DNA from: JAVKDP01 sp040222185
GTDB lineage: Bacteria; Bacteroidota; Rhodothermia; Balneolales; Balneolaceae
Direction of reading: 5' to 3'
NCBI GenBank assembly: GCA_040222185.1
Contig: JAVKDP010000107.1
Location: 1-64,000 of the forward strand
Length of the DNA stretch: 64,000 nt
Shown in pieces: positions 1-7,832 of this stretch. The notes beneath the pieces are model-generated. The model saw only the letters and a program-made list of their open reading frames with translations, was not told the DNA's origin and did no database searches. The translations under genes were made by a program, and so were the position numbers. Each line of letters starts with the position of its first letter. Positions within the stretch are counted from its first letter, which is position 1.

Positions 1-5
1 GTAAA

Positions 6-227
6 ATGCTCATTATGAATGGCGAAGAAACCGAAGGAATGGAGCTCTTGGAAGAGCTTACCTCCTCCTGGCCAGATAACTGGAGATCCCATTATTCTGC
101 TGCTGAAATCTATGAAGAAGCCTCTGAAACAGAAAAGGCAATTAAAGCTTATGAAAAAGCTATTGAGATGGCCGAAAATGAGCGAACCAAAGCAGTACTC
201 CAGCAACGTATCGATCGTTTAAAATAA
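6..227 (+). CDS. C-terminal end of a TPR-repeat protein (5' truncated)
   Basis: The reading frame is open to the window edge, so this is most likely the tail of a longer protein and the ATG at 6 need not be the true start. The visible 73 residues are acidic and helical. They hold a typical TPR helix pair (an SHYSAAEIYEEA helix followed by AIKAYEKAIEMA) and a final charged helix ending QQRIDRLK. TPR repeats mediate protein-protein contact; the partner cannot be told from this fragment. It ends just before a strong hairpin that separates it from the convergent MarR gene. Confidence 0.6.
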   Translation: MLIMNGEETEGMELLEELTSSWPDNWRSHYSAAEIYEEASETEKAIKAYEKAIEMAENERTKAVLQQRIDRLK

Positions 228-234
228 TTCACTA

Positions 235-275
235 AATACCTGCATGGCATTAAAATACTATGCAGGTATTCTTTA
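235..275. terminator. Bidirectional rho-independent terminator
   Basis: A perfect 11-bp inverted repeat (AATACCTGCAT at 235-245, ATGCAGGTATT at 260-270) with a 14-nt loop lies between the convergent TPR and MarR genes. It is followed by a T-rich stretch on the plus strand and flanked by A-rich sequence on the other side, so it could stop transcription in both directions. Confidence 0.7.
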
Positions 276-276
276 T

Positions 277-771
277 CTATTTTATTGAACCTCCAAGTGC
301 TATCAATACGTCTAAAAAAGGTTCCTGGCTCCCCTTCTCGTGATTTGGATATAAATCTGCAGAGGTTGCTTCGGCACTGTTCATAGCTTCGTATAAGACT
401 CGTTCACCAGAGGTCGTAAGTTTCACATAACTCACCCGGGCATCTCGTTCATTAGCTTCTCTGGCAACGAGGCCAACCTTTTCCATAGGAACTAACATTC
501 TTGTTACACCAGATGCTGTCAAACCAATTTTTTCAGCTAAATCAATTCTTCTCAATTTTTGATCAAAAGCCCCACTTAAATGGAATAAGATCATAAAATC
601 GTTTAACCCTATACCATGTACACTTAATATTGAATCAAATCTTTTGGCAATTTTAGATTGAGCTGTTGAAAGATTGAGGAAAAATTTTAGAGAATTCGTT
701 ATGTGTTCCATTTCATTGACTAATAGTTGAATTATCAAGTACTTTTCAAGTATATCACTATTAATGATCAA
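277..771 (-). CDS. MarR-family transcriptional regulator
   Basis: This is a winged-helix protein of the MarR family, which act as dimers and usually repress neighbouring genes until a small ligand binds. The recognition region is clear: KLRRIDLAEKIGLTASGVTR forms the helix-turn-helix (about residues 72-91), followed by the wing with the family motif NERDARVSYVKLTTSG (about 107-122). The first 20 residues are not needed for the fold; an in-frame ATG at 711 (MEHITNSLKFF) would give 144 aa, nearer the family norm, and is an equally good start. It lies 35 bp downstream of folD on the same strand and could be the last gene of that run. The ligand and targets are unknown. Confidence 0.85.
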   Translation of the reverse strand: MIINSDILEKYLIIQLLVNEMEHITNSLKFFLNLSTAQSKIAKRFDSILSVHGIGLNDFMILFHLSGAFDQKLRRIDLAEKIGLTASGVTRMLVPMEKVGLVAREANERDARVSYVKLTTSGERVLYEAMNSAEATSADLYPNHEKGSQEPFLDVLIALGGSIK

Positions 772-806
772 TTCAAAGAAGATTGGAATGTGTGAAAAGC
801 TTTATC

Positions 807-1697
807 CTATTCCGGGTAAATAGATTTTTTCGCGGCAAGAAGTGTATTCTTCATAAGCATGGCAACAGTCATTGGCCCAACCCCTCCTGGTACTGGTGTT
901 ATCCAGCTGGCTTTTTGTCTTACTGACTCGAAGTCCACATCCCCAACAAGCTTATATCCTTTTTCTGTAGTTTCATCGGCTATTCGATTGATGCCAACGT
1001 CAATTATTACAACACCCTCTTTTACCATTTCTTTTTTAATGAGATGAGGCTGTCCGGCAGCTACCACAAGTATATCTGCAGAAATGGTATGTGTTGTTAA
1101 ATCCTTAGTGTACTTGTGACAAATAGTTGTAGTGGCTTTTCCTGTAGAATTTTCCCTGGAAAGCATTACGGCCATTGGCGAACCAACAATATTACTAGCT
1201 CCTACTACAACTGCATGCTTTGATTTAACCGGGATACTATAGTACTTGAATAGCTCCATAATACCCGCTGGAGTACAACTTTTGAAACACGGTTGACCAA
1301 TAGATAAACGCCCTACATTCATAGGGTGAAATCCATCTACATCTTTTCGGTGATCAATACTTTCGATCACATCATAGGAAGACAAGTGAGATGGTAAAGG
1401 CATTTGTACAAGAATTCCATCTACTGAGTCATCGTTATTGAAACCCTGAATTACTTCTTTAAGCTCCTTTGCTGAAATAGTGTCCTGAAGTACTAATGTA
1501 TTTGTTTCAATACCAACATCTTTACAGGCTTTTGTTTTCGTTCCAGTATAAACTACCGAAGCTGGATCATCTCCAACAAGTACAACCTGCAGAAAAGGTG
1601 CTCTATTTCCTTTTTGAATCCATTGTTCAACATCATCGCGAACACTTGTACGAACGATTTCTGCTACTTTCTTACCATTTATGATTTCTGCGCTCAT
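807..1697 (-). CDS. folD: Bifunctional methylenetetrahydrofolate dehydrogenase / methenyltetrahydrofolate cyclohydrolase
   Basis: FolD oxidises 5,10-methylene-THF with NADP+ and hydrolyses the product to 10-formyl-THF, supplying one-carbon units for purines and formyl-Met-tRNA in the cytoplasm. The 296-aa length is standard. Visible signatures are the catalytic Tyr-Lys pair in VVYTGTKTKACKDVG (Y50, K54), the QMPLPSH substrate loop, the dinucleotide site VVVGASNIVGSPMA and the C-terminal PVPGGVGPMTVAML motif. It starts 1 bp after the stop of the sigma-54 regulator upstream, so the two are almost certainly co-transcribed. Confidence 0.97.
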   Translation of the reverse strand: MSAEIINGKKVAEIVRTSVRDDVEQWIQKGNRAPFLQVVLVGDDPASVVYTGTKTKACKDVGIETNTLVLQDTISAKELKEVIQGFNNDDSVDGILVQMPLPSHLSSYDVIESIDHRKDVDGFHPMNVGRLSIGQPCFKSCTPAGIMELFKYYSIPVKSKHAVVVGASNIVGSPMAVMLSRENSTGKATTTICHKYTKDLTTHTISADILVVAAGQPHLIKKEMVKEGVVIIDVGINRIADETTEKGYKLVGDVDFESVRQKASWITPVPGGVGPMTVAMLMKNTLLAAKKSIYPE

Positions 1698-1698
1698 A

Positions 1699-3072
1699 TT
1701 ATCGTTCTATCTTATATTTCTTAATCTTGTTATATATATGGCTTCGTTGAATCCCAATCGCTTCAGCTGTTTGGGATATATTCCAGTCGTTCTTTTCCAA
1801 CTGTCTCACTAAAAATAATCGTTCTGCAGCTTCCTTAAAATTCTGAAATTGATCTGAATTCTCAGCCAATTTACTTAAGTCTCCGTTACTAGATTGTCGG
1901 GACTGAAGAATATTTTCAACTGCTTCTTTATCCAATTCATCTGATGGTGCCAATATACCTAATCGTTCAATGGCATTATAAAGCTCTCTAACATTTCCGG
2001 TCCACTCCCTTTTCTCCAAAGATTTTAATCCATCTTTCGAAAAATATACAGAAGCAAAACTGATGTCCCTTTTTTTAAGTTCTTCAAGACAGGCTTCTGC
2101 GATTAATGGTATATCTTCCTTCCGATCTCTCAATGGTGGAACATGAATCGGGATCACACTAATTCTATGAAATAAATCTTCCCGAAAATTACCTGAAGCA
2201 ATTTCTTCCTCCAGGTTTTTATTGGTAGCAGCAAGTATTCTTACATCCAGAGAGATACTTTCATTCCCTCCCACCCTGGTAATTGTATTCTCTTGTAGTG
2301 CTCGTAGTACTTTCGCCTGCGCTTCCAGGCTCATATCTCCAATTTCATCAAGAAAGAGTGTTCCACCATCAGCTAATTCGAACTTCCCGATTCTTTGATC
2401 ATGTGCTCCTGTAAAAGCTCCTTTTTCATGTCCAAAGAGTTCGCTTTCAAAGAGTTCAGCAGGTATAGCGGCACAGTTCACTTCTACAAATGGCGCGTTA
2501 ACCCTGGGGCTTTTTTCATGAATCCATTTAGCCACTAGCTCCTTTCCTGTACCATTCTCTCCTGTAATCAGCACTCTGGTTTGGCTTGGAGCTACTTTCT
2601 CTATAATACCTTTGATTTTGGAAATAGGTTTACTCTTCCCAATTATCTCCTGGATTTGCGGAAGCCTGCTTTTAATCTGCTGCACCTCTTTTGCAAGAGT
2701 TTGTTGAGATAACGCATTACGTGCAGTCAGTAATAAACGGTTAAGATCTGGTGGTTTTTCAAGAAAGTCGAATGCCCCCATCTTTGTAGCTTCAACTGCA
2801 ATCTCAATGGTCCCATTACCAGAAACCATTACAACCGGGAAGGAATACCCTTTACTCCTGATACGCTTTAGGGTCTCCATTCCATCTAAACCTTGCATCT
2901 TGATATCCAGAAACATCAAATCGATATTTTGCTTATCAATAAATCTTAAAGCTTCCTGGCCACTTTCAACTGTAGATACCTGGTAATCCTCGAACTCAAG
3001 AATTTCTTTCAACGTATTTCTAATAGCTCGCTCATCATCGGTTACTAAGATATGTGGCTTTTTCTGAGACAT
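1699..3072 (-). CDS. Sigma-54-dependent response regulator (NtrC/NtrX type)
   Basis: A three-domain activator of RNA polymerase carrying sigma-54. It has a receiver domain with the acidic pocket TDDE and phospho-acceptor D56 (residues 5-120) and an AAA+ domain (about 145-375). The AAA+ domain carries Walker A GENGTGKE (171-178), the sigma-54-contacting loop GAFTGA (218-223) and Walker B LFLDEIGD. A Fis-type helix-turn-helix follows (about 415-455, NISQTAEAIGIQRSHIYNKI). No histidine kinase gene lies next to it, so the phosphodonor is unknown. It is 12 bp downstream of the PBP4 gene and 1 bp upstream of folD, in an operon that starts with an EIIA-Ntr-like protein, a family often tied to sigma-54 control. 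NtrX is the closest named type, but I cannot separate paralogues by eye. Confidence 0.93.
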   Translation of the reverse strand: MSQKKPHILVTDDERAIRNTLKEILEFEDYQVSTVESGQEALRFIDKQNIDLMFLDIKMQGLDGMETLKRIRSKGYSFPVVMVSGNGTIEIAVEATKMGAFDFLEKPPDLNRLLLTARNALSQQTLAKEVQQIKSRLPQIQEIIGKSKPISKIKGIIEKVAPSQTRVLITGENGTGKELVAKWIHEKSPRVNAPFVEVNCAAIPAELFESELFGHEKGAFTGAHDQRIGKFELADGGTLFLDEIGDMSLEAQAKVLRALQENTITRVGGNESISLDVRILAATNKNLEEEIASGNFREDLFHRISVIPIHVPPLRDRKEDIPLIAEACLEELKKRDISFASVYFSKDGLKSLEKREWTGNVRELYNAIERLGILAPSDELDKEAVENILQSRQSSNGDLSKLAENSDQFQNFKEAAERLFLVRQLEKNDWNISQTAEAIGIQRSHIYNKIKKYKIER

Positions 3073-3084
3073 TCTATAAGCTAA

Positions 3085-4518
3085 TCAATATTTAGAATAC
3101 AGGTATTCCAAAATCTCTTCATGCACAGCGTCAATAGGCTTAACCTTACCAATGAAATTATTAGCAGCAAGGCTCACAATAAGCCGCTGACCTGAAGCAG
3201 TCGTAAAGTATCCGCTCAACGTTCGAACTCCACCTACATATCCCGATTTACCTTTAAAATTATTATAAAGCGATGTTCCCTTCATCCTATGAGCAATAGT
3301 GCCATCTATGCCTGCAACCGACATACTGTTAAAAAAGGCTGGGAATTCATTATGGTCAATCATCTTCACCAAAAAATCAGATAAAATTGCCGTCTTGGTG
3401 AAATTACCTGACGCCATTCCTGATCCGTCTTTCATAACTACGTAGGTTGTATCAATTCCCATACTCCCAAGAAAATTCCTTACTTCTTTTATTCCATTCT
3501 CGAACGATCCTGGAACCCCAACCTTCTCAGCGGCCAAAGTCTTAAGCATCATTTCGGTATAGAAATTATCACTCTCTTTATTTGTCCATTCTACAAGTTT
3601 TGAAAGTGGTTCCGAGGTATGTGAGGCTAATACAGGCAAACCTTCAAGTCCCGTTTGTGGATCTGGAATCCAATAAGAATTAGGACCTTTTATCCCGCTT
3701 TCAGTTAAAAAATCTCTAAAAGTATTAAGAAAGAACATGGGAGCATTATGGATAGAAAGAGACTCCTCCTCTATATATGACTGAGGAAGCGAACTACCCA
3801 GGAAAATCCTGTTAGTACCCAGCTCTCGTCTATAAAACTCATCGTATTTAGTATTGGGATAATCTATTACCTGGTAGTTTGTAAATTTTGCATAGTCTGA
3901 CCTTGCAGGGAACCAGCTTATTCTTGGCTTCTCTCCAACTTCTCCATCTGCTACTACAGTCAGATCTACTGCATTATTATTAAATGAAAGAGCGCTAATC
4001 TCAACACCGTAATAAAAACTCAGATCGTCCCAATCCCATCCTTTAGGGTAGACTTCCTTATTAAAATACCCAACATCTGCTACCAGGCTTCCCTTCACCT
4101 CTTTTATGGCTTTAGCTCTGAGTTGATCTACAAGAGAACTGAAAACGAAGTACCTGTTGTCATCATACATTATCCCACTGATACTTGGATCGCCAGATCC
4201 ATGAAATATCAATTCTCCATGCCATACTGAGTCTACAAGCTCTCCGTCACCATAAATGTTAGTATTGTATCTAAAATCACTTCCTAAACCATCTAAAACA
4301 GCTGCAGTAGTAAATAGTTTTTGATTTGAAGCTGGAATAATCAGGTTTTCAGAGTTGATGCTTTCAAGGATCTTCCCTGATGTGTCCCTCACGGTTACCG
4401 ACCATAAAGCTTCCTGGTTTGGTGCAGATTTAATGATGGAAATTAAGTCTTGAGCAGGTACAACATCCGCAACAAAAAGAAGAGCAAGGGTTAACAAGTT
4501 GCGAATGGGTTTTATCAT
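3085..4518 (-). CDS. dacB: D-alanyl-D-alanine carboxypeptidase/endopeptidase (PBP4, peptidase S13)
   Basis: A class C penicillin-binding protein that trims or cuts peptidoglycan cross-links in the periplasm. The N-terminus is a Sec signal peptide (hydrophobic LLTLALLFVADVVPA, cleavage near residue 22). All three active-site motifs are present: SxxK as SNQK (S64-K67), SDN (316-318) and KSG (424-426). The roughly 240-residue insertion between the first two motifs is typical of the S13 family, and 477 aa is the usual length. It sits between the PTS IIA gene (3 bp gap) and the sigma-54 regulator (12 bp gap), so cell-wall turnover is co-expressed with regulators here. Confidence 0.95.
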   Translation of the reverse strand: MIKPIRNLLTLALLFVADVVPAQDLISIIKSAPNQEALWSVTVRDTSGKILESINSENLIIPASNQKLFTTAAVLDGLGSDFRYNTNIYGDGELVDSVWHGELIFHGSGDPSISGIMYDDNRYFVFSSLVDQLRAKAIKEVKGSLVADVGYFNKEVYPKGWDWDDLSFYYGVEISALSFNNNAVDLTVVADGEVGEKPRISWFPARSDYAKFTNYQVIDYPNTKYDEFYRRELGTNRIFLGSSLPQSYIEEESLSIHNAPMFFLNTFRDFLTESGIKGPNSYWIPDPQTGLEGLPVLASHTSEPLSKLVEWTNKESDNFYTEMMLKTLAAEKVGVPGSFENGIKEVRNFLGSMGIDTTYVVMKDGSGMASGNFTKTAILSDFLVKMIDHNEFPAFFNSMSVAGIDGTIAHRMKGTSLYNNFKGKSGYVGGVRTLSGYFTTASGQRLIVSLAANNFIGKVKPIDAVHEEILEYLYSKY

Positions 4519-4521
4519 AAA

Positions 4522-4992
4522 TCAGCTTACAAAATATTTCTCTTCTTCTTCCTTAAATTCTGCTAGTATCATTTCCTTTGTCTCACACGCGAGAATTTTA
4601 CTTCGAAAAGAGTCACTGTTCATTAAACGCGAAATCCTGCTAAGTAATTTTATGTGGAGGCTATTTCTTTCTTCTGGACTAATGAGCAAGAATACCAGGC
4701 CTACGGGCTCTTCATCAATTGAATCGTAATCAAGTGGGGTACTCAGGCGGGCAAAGGCTGCTAAATTTTTATTTACACCATTGGTTTTACAATGAGGGAT
4801 TGCCAATCCTTTACCAACTCCTGTCGACATCACACTTTCTCTTTCAAAAACACTTTCCCTTACAAGCTTAAGAGAGTCAGCATCAATCTTTGTACTCAGT
4901 GTATCTATGAGAGCGTTAATCACTTGCTCTTTGTTCTTAACTTCAAGATCAGGAATCACAGTTTGCTCATCAAGTAGGGTAAATAAATTCAT
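4522..4992 (-). CDS. PTS EIIA-type domain protein (EIIA-Ntr/fructose family)
   Basis: A 156-aa single-domain phosphocarrier of the PTS EIIA-2 fold. The phosphorylated histidine is H67 in the motif GKGLAIPHCKT, and the domain ends normally. The frame stays open to 5235, but those 81 extra residues match nothing and run over the divergent ccmB gene. The ATG at 4992 (MNLFTLLDEQ) gives the standard family N-terminus and is preferred. With no EIIB or EIIC sugar permease nearby, it more likely acts as a regulatory PtsN-like protein than in sugar import. It is first in a leftward operon with dacB, a sigma-54 regulator and folD. Confidence 0.85.
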   Translation of the reverse strand: MNLFTLLDEQTVIPDLEVKNKEQVINALIDTLSTKIDADSLKLVRESVFERESVMSTGVGKGLAIPHCKTNGVNKNLAAFARLSTPLDYDSIDEEPVGLVFLLISPEERNSLHIKLLSRISRLMNSDSFRSKILACETKEMILAEFKEEEEKYFVS

Positions 4993-5041
4993 TAAGTTAA
5001 GCTGTCTTATTTGTACAAAAATATGAGAGGTATTTGAACCA

Positions 5042-5074
5042 TGAATATAGGTAGCTGAAGTGGAATCAATCAAA
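5042..5074 (-). promoter_or_regulatory. Possible Bacteroidota-type promoter for the leftward EIIA-dacB-regulator-folD operon
   Basis: On the minus strand a TTTG (-33-like, plus-strand CAAA at 5071-5074) is followed after 21 bp by TATATTCA (5042-5049), a partial match to the TAnnTTTG -7 element. This would place transcription start about 40 bp before the ATG at 4992. The second element matches only in part, so support is modest. Confidence 0.3.
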
Positions 5075-5149
5075 GTTAAATTTGACTCACCTGTAATATT
5101 TTTAGTAAACGTAAAATCTTTACTATTCTGCTGATAAAAATCCGTAAAC

Positions 5150-5824
5150 TTGAGTATGCAATGGCTCAAAACCACACTATCTGTTTTTAGAAAAGATATC
5201 CGAATCGAATTCAGAACCCGGTTCGCTGTAAACATGGTATTGGCTTTTGTTAGTGCGTCCCTCCTCTTAATTCTTTTTACTCTTCGGGCTCAACAGCTTG
5301 ACCCAACTCCAAAAAGTGGCTTGGTATGGATTATAATCCTTTTTGCAGCGCTGTCAGCCTTAGGGAGAAGTTTTATTTCTGAAACGGATAAAGGCACTTT
5401 CGATCTTCTTCGGATTTATGCTAAAGGGACTACGGTTTACGTCGGTAAACTTTTCTACAATATAGTTTTTACACTATTCATTAATGCCGTCACTTTTTTG
5501 CTTTATTCTTTTTTGATGGATTTAAGGGTGGTATCCTGGGAAGCCTTTGCAGCAATGATCATTTTAGGAACACTTGGCTTATCTTCTGTAGCAACTATGA
5601 CTGCAGCAATTGTATCCCAGGCAGATAGAAAAGGCGCTGTTTTTTCAGTTCTTTCTATTCCTCTTTTTGTACCTTTAATACTGCTATTAACTAAGGTTAC
5701 TAAAGCTGCTTTTATTGACGGAAACGCTGAAAACATACTCGGTGATATTTCCGCCTTAGTGGGTTTTGCAGGGGTAACAATTACAGCAGGAATATTACTT
5801 TTTGATTTTATCTGGGACGATTAA
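5150..5824 (+). CDS. ccmB: Heme exporter protein CcmB
   Basis: CcmB is the membrane subunit of the CcmAB ABC transporter used in system I cytochrome c maturation. The 224-aa protein has about six hydrophobic segments and the family core SGLVWIIILFAALSALGRSF, followed by a DLLRIYAKGTTVYVGKL loop. The start is TTG at 5150 or, as likely, ATG at 5156. Its stop overlaps the next gene (TAATG), so it leads the ccmB-holB-dapF-DUF5103 run. The usual partners ccmA, ccmC, ccmF and ccmE are not adjacent, which is unusual for proteobacteria but gives no reason to doubt the family call. Confidence 0.88.
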   Translation: MSMQWLKTTLSVFRKDIRIEFRTRFAVNMVLAFVSASLLLILFTLRAQQLDPTPKSGLVWIIILFAALSALGRSFISETDKGTFDLLRIYAKGTTVYVGKLFYNIVFTLFINAVTFLLYSFLMDLRVVSWEAFAAMIILGTLGLSSVATMTAAIVSQADRKGAVFSVLSIPLFVPLILLLTKVTKAAFIDGNAENILGDISALVGFAGVTITAGILLFDFIWDD

Positions 5825-6261
5825 TGGAACTTGAATTCGGAAATAGACGGCTTATTGGACAGCTTCGCGCTAAGGAGCAAGTTGAAAGAATGTTGAGTTC
5901 TGAACGTATCGGGCATGCTTACCTGATTTCAGGTCCTTCCGGAGTTGGTAAAACAGCATTTGCCCTGGCCTTTGCTGAAGCGATTAATGGTATTGATCAT
6001 CTGAGTGATCTGGCAGATCAAAAAATAAGTCAAAAATCTTCCTGGTTTACACATCCTGATATTCACGTTTTTATTCCCAAGCCAACTTCAGCTAAAGTTG
6101 AAGAAATCCGAGAACGGCTTGAACTACTAAGTGCTGACCCATACGAAATCATCAGTTTTGCACAACGTCCTTCCATAAATGACAGCTCCGTTTCCAAGAA
6201 CTTACAGGCTTTTTATCCTGTTGACTATTTCAGGGATGAAATTCGCCCTATAACGCGTTGA
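5824..6261 (+). CDS. holB: DNA polymerase III delta' subunit, N-terminal part (interrupted by in-frame TGA)
   Basis: This encodes the first half of the clamp-loader subunit delta', needed to load the beta clamp on primed DNA. It carries the P-loop GPSGVGKT (37-44) and the stretch HPDIHVFIPKP typical of the family; the zinc-binding cysteines found in many homologues are absent. The frame stops at TGA 6259-6261, just after DEIRPITR, where intact homologues continue with roughly LKPNEG. The same frame is open again at once (RPNEGKRVVVI) and runs on as the C-terminal part to 7008. As holB is normally essential, this is either a sequence error or a recent lesion; the details are given as a finding. 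ATG at 5824 overlaps the ccmB stop. Confidence 0.85.
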   Translation: MELEFGNRRLIGQLRAKEQVERMLSSERIGHAYLISGPSGVGKTAFALAFAEAINGIDHLSDLADQKISQKSSWFTHPDIHVFIPKPTSAKVEEIRERLELLSADPYEIISFAQRPSINDSSVSKNLQAFYPVDYFRDEIRPITR

Positions 6262-6294
6262 AGGCCTAATGAGGGTAAAAGAGTCGTCGTTATC

Positions 6295-7008
6295 ATGACA
6301 CAGGTTGAAACCATGCGTAAAGAGACTGCAAATGCATTCCTCAAGCTTTTAGAAGAACCTTCTGATCGCCTAATGTTCATTCTTACTACCGAAAGTTATG
6401 AAAACCTCCTCCCTACTATTACCTCTCGCTGCCAGCATATTCCATTAGGGACTCTTTCTCCCGGAGAAGTTGAACAAGGGTTAATCAACGTGGATGGTTT
6501 AGACACAGAAGATGCTGCTTATCTTGCCAGGGTTTCAGGTGGCAATTATGCGATGACCAGATTTTTTGATGTAGATCGTCTCAAGCAAGACCGGGATGCC
6601 ATAGTTAGTTACTTGAGATATTCATATGTACAAGATGCCGTAGAACTCACAAAGCTGGCACAAGACTGGCAAAGTGCTCATAATATTGAGGGTTTGATCT
6701 CAATCACTAATTTAATGGAAATGTATATCAGAGATCTGATTATCTACAAAGAAACTCAGAATGAAAACCTGCTTACAAACATTGATCAACTGGATTCCAT
6801 CAAGAAATTCGTTAGCTCGCTTACTGATGCAAGGCTTGAAGACATGATACATGAAGTTGACCAGGTTCGCCCGATGCTAAAGCAAAATGTTTCTCCCAAA
6901 TTAACTCTTACTGTTTTAGCGCTTAGATTTTCTAACTTGATGCGGGGGAATAACCCTTTTATACCTGCCGAAGAAAACTGGAAACACTTACCTGCTTTTG
7001 CACAATGA
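6295..7008 (+). CDS. holB: DNA polymerase III delta' subunit, C-terminal part (same frame as the N-terminal part)
   Basis: The second half of delta' continues in the same frame after the TGA at 6259. It begins within the conserved KMRKETANAFLKLLEEP-like stretch (here VETMRKETANAFLKLLEEPS), includes the clamp-loader SRC motif (TSRCQ) and then the helical lid and collar domain. The ATG at 6295 is probably just an internal methionine, and no start is convincing. Without the P-loop half the fragment would not be a functional clamp-loader subunit by itself. It overlaps dapF by 4 bp (ATGA), the normal spacing of an intact operon, so the rest of the locus shows no decay. Confidence 0.83.
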   Translation: MTQVETMRKETANAFLKLLEEPSDRLMFILTTESYENLLPTITSRCQHIPLGTLSPGEVEQGLINVDGLDTEDAAYLARVSGGNYAMTRFFDVDRLKQDRDAIVSYLRYSYVQDAVELTKLAQDWQSAHNIEGLISITNLMEMYIRDLIIYKETQNENLLTNIDQLDSIKKFVSSLTDARLEDMIHEVDQVRPMLKQNVSPKLTLTVLALRFSNLMRGNNPFIPAEENWKHLPAFAQ

Positions 7009-7832
7009 GTCTTTTGAAATTTTATAAAATGGAAGGTGCCGGAAACGATTTCGTTGTTTTAGACAACCGTGAAATGGGGCTTTCTTTAGATGAAATCATA
7101 TCAATCACCCCAAGACTTACTGATAGAAAATTTGGGGTTGGAGCAGACGGCCTCCTTGTACTCGAAAGAGCTCAAATTGAAGGAGTAGATTATACTATGA
7201 TTTACCGAAATGCCGATGGCAGCAATGCCGGAATGTGTGGAAATGGGAGTCGGTGTTTAGCATTATTTGCCGCACACCACGGTTTTGGGAATTCACAAAA
7301 GTTCAATGTTCATGATGCCATTTATCAGGCAGACGTTGATAAAATTGAACATTCCGTAAGTGTTCTTTTTCCTGATGTAAAAGCTCCGGAATGGATTGAA
7401 ATTGATGGTAAGAAATTCCTTCAGATATACACCGGGACCGAACACGTGGTTACTTTTGAACAAAAGGAAATGCTTTTACAAGAAGACCAACTCGTGCTTT
7501 TAGGCAGAGAAACCAGGGAGCACCCGGCCTTAAACCCTCCAGGTAGCAATGTTAATTTTGTATGCATTGATTCAGAAAATACAATCTCATTACAGACTTA
7601 TGAGCGTGGAGTGGAGAACCTAACTCTTGCTTGCGGAACAGGAGCTATGGCTTCAGCCATTTCCACACATTATAATGCCGAAGATTTCGTTCTTGATTCT
7701 GAGTTTACTGTTGAAGTAAAAGGTGGGACTTTGAAGGTTTCCTTCATTTATGATAGTGATACTCAAACATACACCAACCTGAAACTAATAGGCCCGGCCA
7801 ATTTTGTATTTGAAGGCTCTCTTAAAATCTAG
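7005..7832 (+). CDS. dapF: Diaminopimelate epimerase
   Basis: DapF interconverts LL- and meso-diaminopimelate, the last step before lysine and a building block of the peptidoglycan stem. Both catalytic cysteines are seen in their motifs: C78 in GMCGNGSRC and C210 in LACGTGAMAS. The N-terminal KMEGAGNDFVVLD is also typical, and 275 aa is the family length. The start ATG overlaps the holB stop (ATGA), and the next gene begins inside the last codons of dapF, so translation of the run is probably coupled. Confidence 0.97.
   Translation: MSLLKFYKMEGAGNDFVVLDNREMGLSLDEIISITPRLTDRKFGVGADGLLVLERAQIEGVDYTMIYRNADGSNAGMCGNGSRCLALFAAHHGFGNSQKFNVHDAIYQADVDKIEHSVSVLFPDVKAPEWIEIDGKKFLQIYTGTEHVVTFEQKEMLLQEDQLVLLGRETREHPALNPPGSNVNFVCIDSENTISLQTYERGVENLTLACGTGAMASAISTHYNAEDFVLDSEFTVEVKGGTLKVSFIYDSDTQTYTNLKLIGPANFVFEGSLKI

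Noticed and set aside
4993..5235. N-terminal extension of the EIIA protein to 237 aa
   Set aside because: The 81 extra residues match no EIIA fold and run antisense over the ccmB start; the family start is the ATG at 4992.
6259..6261. TGA read as an amino acid (genetic code 4 or 25)
   Set aside because: TGA ends other intact genes here, for example holB itself at 7006-7008 and lptC at 26801-26803, so genome-wide recoding is not supported.
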